DNA from: Flavobacterium lacus
GTDB lineage: Bacteria; Bacteroidota; Bacteroidia; Flavobacteriales; Flavobacteriaceae
Direction: 5' to 3'
Length of the DNA stretch: 64,000 bases
Assembly (NCBI RefSeq): GCF_003268815.1
Contig: NZ_QLSV01000007.1
Coordinates: 124,001-188,000, forward strand
The notes below the pieces were generated by a model. It saw only the letters and a program-made list of their open reading frames with translations. It was not told where the DNA came from and did no database searches. Shown one piece after another: positions 26,034 to 34,637 of this stretch. The translations under genes and the position numbers were made by a program. Within the stretch, counting starts at the first letter, position 1. Every line of letters begins with the position of its first letter.

Positions 26034-26781
26034 GCCTTTTTTACTTTGTTTTTTATTAGCAACTTTTATTGGAATTCAAAAAACACAAGTACAAGTAGAA
26101 TCATCAAATGAGAATATTTGGTTTCATTATTTCGGTAAGAATATGGTTTCCAGTAAGTTATCATTTTCTTTTGAAGCAACGATGCGTTATGCTAATGGAT
26201 TTTCCGAAAAACAACAAAATTTTATTCGTCCTTCTGTTGATTATCAGTTTACTAAACAATTCATGGGAACGATTGGCTACAGTCATTATAACATCTATTC
26301 GTAGGGAGATCCCGCTATGAACAGAACAAGTATTCCCGAAGATCATGTTTGGATTCAAGGAACTTTTGTGTATAATCTAAATGATTTAAGAATTAGACAT
26401 CGTTTGCGTGATGAGTTTCGATTTGTCGGCATCGCAAAGCAAAATGACGAGGGTAGATTTACTAGTGCTGATAATGATTACAGAAATCGAATGCGATATT
26501 TGATTTTGTTCAATTATCCTTTGATAAAAAAGGAAGGTACTACAAAATTGTTTGCTGTTTTTGGTGATGAATTCTTTTTAAATCTAGGTTCAAATGCTGG
26601 TAAAACTTTTTTAAATCAGAACCGTTTCATAGGAGGGTAAGGTTATAACTTTGATAAAAATTATCGAATTCAGTTGAGCTATATCCATCAGCATATTTGG
26701 AATTTTTCCAAGACATTGATAAAAAGTAATCCAACAGTTATGCTATCTTATATCACCAATTTTGATTGGACTAAATCCTAA
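26017..26781 (+). pseudogene. DUF2490 outer-membrane protein gene interrupted by two in-frame stops
   Basis: One reading frame of 255 codons runs from the ATG at 26017 to the TAA at 26779-26781 but contains TAG at 26302-26304 and TAA at 26638-26640; no frameshift is needed. The three parts give a continuous DUF2490-like sequence: a signal peptide and WFHYFGKN segment, then IPEDHVWIQGTF to FLNQNRFIGG, then GYNFDKNYRIQLSYIHQH and a final SYITNFDWTKS strand. The intact protein would be a beta-barrel of the outer membrane. It overlaps the SulP gene by 17 bases, so it was part of the carbon-uptake operon. Retention of frame and high similarity between segments point to recent loss, suppression or sequencing error. 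Confidence 0.85.
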
Positions 26782-26789
26782 GTAAAACA

Positions 26790-26827
26790 AAAAATCCGTC
26801 AAGAATTTCTTCATGACGGATTTTTAT
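26790..26827. terminator. Bidirectional terminator between the carbon operon and groEL
   Basis: The stem aaaatccgtca/tgacggatttt has A runs on the left and T runs on the right, so it can serve the plus-strand operon and groEL on the minus strand. Confidence 0.85.
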
Positions 26828-26852
26828 GTTTTTTAGTGTTAATACCAAATTA

Positions 26853-28496
<1,644 letters not shown>

Positions 28497-28543
28497 TTAA
28501 TTTGTTTGAAATTTTAAATCCTATTATTTAACCTATTATTTAA

Positions 28544-28819
28544 TCATACAATAGCAAGAATATCATCCTCACGCATGATGAGGTAATCTTTGCCTTCTAA
28601 TTTTAATTCGGTTCCAGCATATTTGCCATATAAAACGGTATCACCAACTTTTACGGTCATAGTATAATCTTTTTTACCGTTTCCAACTGCCACAACAATT
28701 CCTTTTTGTGGTTTTTCTTTGGCAGTGTCGGGAATAATAATTCCTGATGCTGTAGTTGTTTCGGCTGCAGCCGGCTCTACTAAAACGCGGTCTGAAAGGG
28801 GTTTAATGTTTACTGACAT
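28544..28819 (-). CDS. groES: Co-chaperonin GroES (10 kDa)
   Basis: The 91-residue lid of the GroEL cage is the typical length. It begins [11 protein letters not shown] and shows the mobile loop ([15 protein letters not shown]) that contacts GroEL, then [26 protein letters not shown] at the end. It is the first gene of groES-groEL. The upstream region at 28870-28905 carries a sigma-54-like sequence and two small inverted repeats; there is no TAnnTTTG element, which suggests regulation different from that of its neighbours. Confidence 0.99.
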   Translation of the reverse strand: MSVNIKPLSDRVLVEPAAAETTTASGIIIPDTAKEKPQKGIVVAVGNGKKDYTMTVKVGDTVLYGKYAGTELKLEGKDYLIMREDDILAIV

Positions 28820-28865
28820 AGTTATTCTATATTTTTAATTAAATGAAATTTGATGAATTCTTAGT

Positions 28866-28881
28866 AGTCAGAAATTGTGCC
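28866..28881 (-). promoter_or_regulatory. Possible sigma-54-type promoter of groES
   Basis: On the minus strand the sequence TTGGCAC-AATTT-CTGA matches the -24 block of the sigma-54 consensus fully (TTGGCAC) but has GA instead of GC in the -12 block. It lies about 47-62 bases before the groES ATG. Two inverted repeats flank it: tgcc-aattga-ggca (28877-28890) and ctga-n7-tcag just upstream. Confidence 0.3.
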
Positions 28882-28921
28882 AATTGAGGCAAACTGACAT
28901 TTTTTCAGCAAGATTGAATTC

Positions 28922-28948
28922 AAAAAAAAATCCCGAATTATTTCGGGA
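28922..28948 (-). terminator. Terminator of secG
   Basis: A perfect 7-bp stem tcccgaa/ttcggga with a 4-nt loop is followed on the minus strand by a run of nine T. Confidence 0.88.
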
Positions 28949-28975
28949 CTTTTATATATAAATTCAAAAAATTTA

Positions 28976-29326
28976 TTATTCTGTAACTGGAGCAGCCTCA
29001 CTTGGAGCTGGAGCAGGAGTTTCTGCTGGAGCAGGAGTAACGGCAGGAGTTTCTGTTCTGGCAGGTACTGCACTTTTGTCGATTTTGATGCTGTCATTAC
29101 TATCATCAAAAGCCAAACTTGAAAACATAATTAAGGCGATTAAAATGATGCCTAATGTCCAAGTACTTTTATCTAAAAAGTCAGTCGTTTTTTGAACTCC
29201 ACCAATTTGTTGTGAGTTTCCAAAAGTTGATGATAAACCACCGCCTTTAGGATTTTGAACCATAATAACTACGATAAGTAAAAAACAAACTACTGTGATT
29301 AATACTAAAAAAACTGAAAATCCCAT
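28976..29326 (-). CDS. secG: Preprotein translocase subunit SecG
   Basis: SecG is the small accessory subunit of the SecYEG channel in the inner membrane. The 116-residue protein shows the two membrane helices (about residues 3-21 and 53-70) with the family loop VQNPKGGGLSSTFG between them, then an Ala/Pro/Glu-rich C-terminal tail of about 40 residues that is typical of Bacteroidota SecG. The ATG at 29326 is chosen because homology starts at MGFSVFLV; a longer opening overlaps the upstream gene. It starts immediately after the stop of the TPR gene, so the two are coupled. Confidence 0.93.
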   Translation of the reverse strand: MGFSVFLVLITVVCFLLIVVIMVQNPKGGGLSSTFGNSQQIGGVQKTTDFLDKSTWTLGIILIALIMFSSLAFDDSNDSIKIDKSAVPARTETPAVTPAPAETPAPAPSEAAPVTE

Positions 29327-29327
29327 G

Positions 29328-30542
29328 CTATTGATTATTTTGTTGTAAAATTTTAATGTCTTTAATTCGGTCTGCAAAGAAAATACTTTTTTCCGGATAT
29401 TTCAAAATTAATATTTCATATGCTTGAATTGCTTTACTATATTTTTTTTGTTCCAAGTAAACACGTGCCAATGTTTCTGTCATTAAGTGAGTAGTATCGC
29501 TTGTTTCTATTGGTTTTGCAGCCGACTCTGTTGCTTCTCTCCCAGGCGTGATTTTTGGATTTGTTTCGATAAATTTATCAATTATTTTTAATTTTTTTAG
29601 TTTATCAGTAGTGTTTTCTTGCTTTTTTAGGTCTTTAGAAATGCTTTTTTCAGTTGGAATGGTTTCGTTTTGTTCATCGATTCGATCAATTGGTTTAAAA
29701 CTTGCCAATTGCAACCATTCTTGAAAGGAGTGTTTTTCGTTTTGCAAAAAAGTAATTGGTTTTCCAATTTCCAATTTTTCTTCGATTTCCGGAATTATTT
29801 CTTCTGAAGAAGAGTTAAAACTGTTTTGGCCAATGGAAATTGCTTCGGTTGAAATTGTTTCTTCATTGTTTTCCTCTAAAATTTCTATTGAAATAGGTTC
29901 TTCTTCTTTTTCTTCTTCAACTATTGTTTCTGAGATTGTTTCGGAAGGATTATCTTTAGCTTCTGTTGAAATTTCGATAACTTCATCAATTTCTGTGGGA
30001 AAGATTTCAGTTAACGTGATTTCTTGTATAACTTCTTCCGAAATAGGATTGTTTTCCAACCTAACAAAATCAACATCAGATGATTCAAATTCAACAGTTG
30101 GTAAAACGGTTAATTTCTCTACTTCAATTTCAGCTAATTTCACTTCCTCTTCGGGAAGTTCTTCCTCAATAATTTCTTCTTCAGTTGCAATGCTTTCCTT
30201 ATCATTTTCAACTTGTGAAGGAAGTAAATGAGTTTCGCTTTCAACAACTTCAATATCCATTAGCAAGGCTAACTTTTGCTCATAGACATCTTTTTCGATG
30301 ATTGTAAATTCATCGGAAGTAATAAAATCGAACAACACACTTCGGTCGGTCGTGTGAGCGGCCGTTTGTTTTAATGCAAAATTATATTTGTAGCTGTCTT
30401 GGTTATACAATCCTTTGAGATATAATGCCCGAGCACTTTGAAAATAGGGAAAGCTTTCCACTACGGTTTCCAAAGCTTTTGCTTGCTTTTCGTTCACCGC
30501 ATTCGGATTGTTAAGAAGATATGTATATTCGGATAGGTTCAA
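29328..30542 (-). CDS. TPR protein with a long acidic middle region
   Basis: This 404-residue protein has no signal peptide. Residues 1-105 are a conserved helical domain (LSEYTYLLNNPNAVNEKQAKAL). Residues about 110-320 are strongly acidic and low in complexity, rich in Glu, Ile and Thr. The C-terminal 75 residues contain a TPR-like pair (ETLARVYLEQKKYSKAIQAYEILILKYPEKS). The same architecture is common in Flavobacteriaceae next to secG, but its function is unknown; linkage to secG and lptE hints at envelope biogenesis. The middle resembles a flexible spacer. Confidence 0.75.
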   Translation of the reverse strand: MNLSEYTYLLNNPNAVNEKQAKALETVVESFPYFQSARALYLKGLYNQDSYKYNFALKQTAAHTTDRSVLFDFITSDEFTIIEKDVYEQKLALLMDIEVVESETHLLPSQVENDKESIATEEEIIEEELPEEEVKLAEIEVEKLTVLPTVEFESSDVDFVRLENNPISEEVIQEITLTEIFPTEIDEVIEISTEAKDNPSETISETIVEEEKEEEPISIEILEENNEETISTEAISIGQNSFNSSSEEIIPEIEEKLEIGKPITFLQNEKHSFQEWLQLASFKPIDRIDEQNETIPTEKSISKDLKKQENTTDKLKKLKIIDKFIETNPKITPGREATESAAKPIETSDTTHLMTETLARVYLEQKKYSKAIQAYEILILKYPEKSIFFADRIKDIKILQQNNQ

Positions 30543-30545
30543 TTC

Positions 30546-30575
30546 AGTTTTCTGTTGTCGGTTATCGGTTGTTTG
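30546..30575. repeat. Dispersed repeat (ctgttgtcggtt family)
   Basis: Agttttctgttgtcggtt is an exact 18-base match to the reverse complement of sequence at 46844-46862. It sits directly upstream of the TPR gene start. Confidence 0.55.
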
Positions 30576-30586
30576 ACAAATTTATT

Positions 30587-30594
30587 CAAATTTA
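30587..30594 (-). promoter_or_regulatory. -7 promoter element (TAAATTTG) for the TPR-secG unit
   Basis: Exact TAnnTTTG on the minus strand, 44 bases before the ATG at 30542. A second overlapping match lies at 30577-30584. Confidence 0.35.
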
Positions 30595-30632
30595 GGGAGA
30601 ATTGGCAAGATAAATAGGCTAAACTTCACAAT

Positions 30633-31139
30633 CTACCATTTTGCTAATGAAGCATTAAAAATATCTTGTGTTATACGATCAAAAAGTTCGAGTTTGGCCG
30701 CAGTTAATGTTGGTCCAATCAATTGTCGATCTGCTGGATAATCATAAAAAAACGAAAACGACTTTTCAAAATCATCTTCTTCTTTTTTGGTATTTGTAAA
30801 CCGAACATTAACTGTCATTGTTACCCTATTTTGAGCTGTTCGTTGGTCGGCAGTTGCGGTCATCGGTGAAATTCGGAAGCCGGTGATTTCTCCTTCATAA
30901 ATTAAATCGGCACCACTAGTCGTTAAATTTAAATTGGTTTGATTAACAATTAAATCCTGTAGAGCTAAAGTGAAATCGCGTTCAATACCTGGCTCAATTA
31001 ATTCGGCAGTGTTTTGAAAATAATTGACTTGAAATGTTTTGGCATCAATTTTTCCTGTACCGGTAAAGTTATAGTATTTACAACTGTTCATGGAAATAAT
31101 TACAGTTAGAAATAGACAGTAAGTGACGATTTTTTTCAT
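30633..31139 (-). CDS. lptE: LptE-family lipoprotein (LPS assembly)
   Basis: LptE plugs the LptD barrel that places lipopolysaccharide in the outer leaflet. This 168-residue protein has a lipoprotein signal peptide with the lipobox MNSC followed by KYYNFTGTG, a start typical of Bacteroidota LptE. The body matches the family pattern with alternating strands and a final helix pair. The start at 31139 gives a compact signal peptide; an ATG five codons earlier would overlap the sigma-54 activator gene. It follows that gene by four bases. Confidence 0.85.
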   Translation of the reverse strand: MKKIVTYCLFLTVIISMNSCKYYNFTGTGKIDAKTFQVNYFQNTAELIEPGIERDFTLALQDLIVNQTNLNLTTSGADLIYEGEITGFRISPMTATADQRTAQNRVTMTVNVRFTNTKKEEDDFEKSFSFFYDYPADRQLIGPTLTAAKLELFDRITQDIFNASLAKW

Positions 31140-31143
31140 TAAT

Positions 31144-32406
31144 TTACAAATCAAATTGTTTTATTTTTCGATATAAAGTTCGTTCAGAAATACCTAATTC
31201 ATCCGCCGCCGCTTTTCGTTTTCCTTTGTTTCGGTCTAATGCTTTTTTGATGAGTTCTATTTCTTTGGCATCCAGACGCAATGTTTCTTCTTCTTCCACC
31301 GCTTCGGCAAAAAGATAGTTTTGATCGTCGTCTTCGTCTTCAAATTCTTCTTGCTCCTGATTGTTTTGGGACGGAATTACGCTCATTCTTGGTTCTTCAA
31401 AATCAATTTCGGTATCTTCTTTTTGTCCGTAAATTTTTTGAATCAAATTTTTATTGGCTTCTTGCACTTTTGCACCGCCATTTTGCATTAATTCTAAGGT
31501 AAGTTTTTTCAAATCATTCAAATCACTTTTCATGTCAAAAAGTACTTTGTACAAAATTTCACGCTCGGTGCTAAAATCGCTTTCCGACTTTTTATCTTTA
31601 ATAACCGCCGGAAGATTCGAACCTTCTTGCGGTAAATAACCAAGTAATGTTTGATGTGAAATGTTTCGATTGGTTTCTAAAACCGAAATTTGTTCCGCAA
31701 TATTCCGCAACTGACGAATGTTTCCGCTCCAGCGATATTTCAACAACAAATCAACCGCATTGTCATCAAGTTTAATCGGCGGCATTTTGTATTTCTGACT
31801 AAAATCAGCGGCAAATTTTCTAAATAATAAATGAATGTCGTCTTTTCGTTCACGCAAAGGCGGTAAGTTAATATCCACTGTGCTCAACCTATAATACAAA
31901 TCTTCTCGGAATTTTCCTTTTTCAATCGCATCAAACATGTTGACGTTTGTGGCAGCAACGATGCGAACATTCGTTTTTTGTACTTGCGATGAACCCACTT
32001 TGATGAATTCACCATTTTCCAATACACGTAATAAACGAACTTGGGTTGTTAGAGGTAATTCGCCCACTTCATCCAAAAAAATAGTTCCGCCATCGGCTAC
32101 TTCAAAATAACCGTCACGAGCACCGGTTGCTCCGGTAAACGAACCTTTTTCGTGACCAAACAATTCACTGTCGATTGTTCCCTCCGGAATGGCTCCGCAG
32201 TTTACGGCAATGTATTTTCCGTGTTTTCGATGGGAAAGCGAATGAATGATTTTTGGAATACTTTCTTTTCCCACACCACTCTCTCCGGTTACTAAAACCG
32301 AAATGTCGGTAGGAGCAACCTGAATGGCTTTTTCTATCGCACGATTGAGTTTCGGATCATTTCCGATGATTTCAAATCGTTGTTTTATGTTTTGAACGGA
32401 TTCCAT
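31144..32406 (-). CDS. Sigma-54-dependent transcriptional activator (no receiver domain)
   Basis: This 420-residue bacterial enhancer-binding protein remodels sigma-54 RNA polymerase. It consists of an AAA+ domain with Walker A GESGVGKE (41-48), the sigma-54 contact loop GSFTGA (88-93, Ser replacing the usual Ala) and Walker B D112/E113, a Glu/Asp-rich linker (about 300-370), and a C-terminal Fis helix-turn-helix (KAAADELGISERTLYRKIK). There is no N-terminal receiver or sensor domain, so it may be constitutively active or controlled by another protein. Its place between miaB and lptE/secG/groES is a conserved Flavobacterium arrangement. Confidence 0.93.
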   Translation of the reverse strand: MESVQNIKQRFEIIGNDPKLNRAIEKAIQVAPTDISVLVTGESGVGKESIPKIIHSLSHRKHGKYIAVNCGAIPEGTIDSELFGHEKGSFTGATGARDGYFEVADGGTIFLDEVGELPLTTQVRLLRVLENGEFIKVGSSQVQKTNVRIVAATNVNMFDAIEKGKFREDLYYRLSTVDINLPPLRERKDDIHLLFRKFAADFSQKYKMPPIKLDDNAVDLLLKYRWSGNIRQLRNIAEQISVLETNRNISHQTLLGYLPQEGSNLPAVIKDKKSESDFSTEREILYKVLFDMKSDLNDLKKLTLELMQNGGAKVQEANKNLIQKIYGQKEDTEIDFEEPRMSVIPSQNNQEQEEFEDEDDDQNYLFAEAVEEEETLRLDAKEIELIKKALDRNKGKRKAAADELGISERTLYRKIKQFDL

Positions 32407-32488
32407 TTTTATTTTGCCACGAATTTTACGAATTTTTATAAGACTAATCTTTTATGATTAAAGTATTTATGTGAATAATTAGTTTCAA

Positions 32489-32986
32489 TCATTTTTTTAA
32501 ATTTAAAGATTTAAAAAGTTCATTCAATTCATTATACTGATTATTTTTCAAATCAATTTTTTTTATAACTATTGCTTTGTTTTTTGCTATGAAGATTAAA
32601 AAAAAATCTTTTTTTTCAACTATTTTAATTACCTCTTTCCAAAAGTATTTAATTTCAAAACTTTCACCCTTTTCTTGAAAATATTCATTATTTAGAATAT
32701 GGCTGATGTTTTCTTTGATTTTTGGATTTTGAGAAATCTGTTTCTTTGTAATTATATAAATTGAAAACGCAAATAATCCTACAAATAAAAATAAATATAT
32801 AAAAGGTTTTAAAATAGAGAATGTATCTATACCTTCTGTGAAAAAATTGAAGAAAACTGTAAATAATAAAAGCATTAAAAATATTGAAAAAATTATTTTT
32901 GTTTTCATTCCAACTATAATATGGAAACTAGCTAAACAAACAGTTTTCGCATCAAAAGAAGGCTTTATTATAATCTCGTTTTCCAT
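32489..32986 (-). CDS. YcxB-like membrane protein
   Basis: This 165-residue protein has two adjacent membrane helices (about residues 30-50 and 58-80) and a C-terminal domain resembling YcxB-like proteins (FEIKYFWKEVIKIVEKKDFFLIFIAKNKAIVIKK). It is unusually AT-rich, with many Phe, Ile and Lys codons. It has no known function. It sits between miaB and the sigma-54 activator, which are otherwise neighbours in related genomes, so it may be a recent insertion. Confidence 0.65.
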   Translation of the reverse strand: MENEIIIKPSFDAKTVCLASFHIIVGMKTKIIFSIFLMLLLFTVFFNFFTEGIDTFSILKPFIYLFLFVGLFAFSIYIITKKQISQNPKIKENISHILNNEYFQEKGESFEIKYFWKEVIKIVEKKDFFLIFIAKNKAIVIKKIDLKNNQYNELNELFKSLNLKK

Positions 32987-33011
32987 ACTTAATTGATGTT
33001 TAAAATTTTAA

Positions 33012-34460
33012 TTAATTCATCACTTCAGAATATCCAACCGCTTCTCCAATTAATGTAGCAGCAGTACAATCATTGATTTTTACTATCACAAAATCACCCA
33101 CTTTGTAATTTTCTTTTGGGAAAACAACCACTGTGTTTTGAGAATTTCTTCCGCTCCATTGTTGGTCAGAACGTTTCGATTCTTTTTCAATTAACACTTC
33201 AACCTCTTGGCCTATAAAACGCTGCGTTCTTTCTAAACCTAATTTTTGTTGCAAGTCGATGATTTCGTTCAAACGCCTTTTCTTCACTTCTTCCGGTATA
33301 TCGTCTTCCATTTTTCTTGCAGCCATTGTTCCGGGACGTTCCGAATACGCAAACATAAATCCGAAATCATATTTCACATATTCCATCAAGCTTAATGTGT
33401 CTTGATGATCTTCTTCTGTTTCGGTTGGGAAGCCGGTAATCATATCCTGCGAAAGCGAAATATCCGGAATAATTTCATATATTTTATCCACCAACGCCAT
33501 GTATTCTTCACGGGTGTGTTGACGATTCATTTCCTTTAATATCCTAGTGCTTCCGCTTTGAACCGGTAAATGGATATAGTTGCAAATATTATGGTATTTA
33601 GCCATGATTTCAATCACTTCCACATGCATATCTTGTGGGTTGGAAGTAGAAAAACGAAAACGCATCTTCGGAAATTGCACCGCACATAGTTCAAGTAATT
33701 GAGTAAAATCAACCGCTGTTGCTTGTTGCATTTCGGTAGCTTTGTCGAAATCTTTCTTTAAACCACCACCATACCATAAGTAACTATCTACATTTTGACC
33801 TAAAAGTGTAACTTCTTTAAAACCACGATTTGATAAATCTTTGATTTCTTCCAAAATGCTTTGTGGTTCACGACTTCTTTCGCGACCGCGAGTGAATGGC
33901 ACTACGCAAAACGTACACATATTATCACATCCGCGAGTGATGGAAACAAATGCATTTACACCATTGCTATTTAAACGAACAGGAGAAATGTCGCCGTAGG
34001 TTTCATCTTTGGATAAAATTACATTAATGGCATCACGACCTTCTTCTACTTCTTTCAATAGATTAGGAATGTCTTTGTAGGCATCAGGACCAACGACCAT
34101 GTCTACAATTTTTTCTTCTTCCAGAAATTGACTTTTTAATCGCTCTGCCATACAGCCCAAAACACCCACTTTCATGGTTGGGTTGATTTTTTTTACCGCA
34201 TTGTATTTTTCCAAACGTTTGCGAACGGTTTGTTCGGCTTTATCACGAATCGAACAAGTGTTGACCAAAACCAAATCGGCTTCTTCCAAATTTTGGGTCG
34301 TGTTATATCCTTGTTCGTGCAAAATGGAAGCTACGATTTCGCTATCAGAAAAATTCATCTGACAGCCGTAACTTTCTATAAAAAGCTTTTTAGTATTGCC
34401 TTCTTTTTGTTCTAAAACCAAGCTGGTTCCTTGCTTGTTTTCTTCTATTATCTTCTCCAT
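33012..34460 (-). CDS. miaB: tRNA-2-methylthio-N6-dimethylallyladenosine synthase MiaB
   Basis: MiaB is a radical-SAM methylthiotransferase that modifies A37 of tRNAs reading UNN codons. The 482-residue protein has the N-terminal UPF0004 domain with cluster cysteines in [15 protein letters not shown] and LGCMAERL, the radical-SAM CxxxCxxC in [17 protein letters not shown] (about residues 175-191), and a C-terminal TRAM domain ending in [25 protein letters not shown] promoter element lies 26 bases before the start, in the 177-base region shared with divergent topA. Confidence 0.97.
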   Translation of the reverse strand: MEKIIEENKQGTSLVLEQKEGNTKKLFIESYGCQMNFSDSEIVASILHEQGYNTTQNLEEADLVLVNTCSIRDKAEQTVRKRLEKYNAVKKINPTMKVGVLGCMAERLKSQFLEEEKIVDMVVGPDAYKDIPNLLKEVEEGRDAINVILSKDETYGDISPVRLNSNGVNAFVSITRGCDNMCTFCVVPFTRGRERSREPQSILEEIKDLSNRGFKEVTLLGQNVDSYLWYGGGLKKDFDKATEMQQATAVDFTQLLELCAVQFPKMRFRFSTSNPQDMHVEVIEIMAKYHNICNYIHLPVQSGSTRILKEMNRQHTREEYMALVDKIYEIIPDISLSQDMITGFPTETEEDHQDTLSLMEYVKYDFGFMFAYSERPGTMAARKMEDDIPEEVKKRRLNEIIDLQQKLGLERTQRFIGQEVEVLIEKESKRSDQQWSGRNSQNTVVVFPKENYKVGDFVIVKINDCTAATLIGEAVGYSEVMN

Positions 34461-34486
34461 AATCGATTTTATCTTAAATCAGTTTA

Positions 34487-34494
34487 CAAAGATA
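34487..34494 (-). promoter_or_regulatory. -7 promoter element (TATCTTTG) for miaB
   Basis: Exact TAnnTTTG on the minus strand, 26 bases before the ATG at 34460. Confidence 0.6.
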
Positions 34495-34610
34495 ATACTA
34501 AAATTGAAAATATGACAAGATGGCAGATGTTGTTTAACAAATTATTACCTCAAAAAAATAAATTACAGGGGCATTTTGATTTCCAAAAATCATTAATTAA
34601 AAAAAAACCA

Positions 34611-34618
34611 TACTTTTG
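34611..34618 (+). promoter_or_regulatory. -7 promoter element (TACTTTTG) for topA
   Basis: Exact TAnnTTTG, 19 bases before the ATG at 34638. It supports the topA start and excludes a much longer reading frame. Confidence 0.6.
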
Positions 34619-34637
34619 TTGCCAAACAAACATGTAC

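Noticed and set aside
29833..30231. A 132-codon plus-strand opening rich in Ser and Ile
   Set aside because: It is the antisense of the acidic, low-complexity part of the TPR protein; a stop-free shadow frame caused by composition.
34431..34637. An N-terminal extension of topA overlapping miaB
   Set aside because: Homology starts at 34638, and a promoter element at 34611-34618 lies within the extension.
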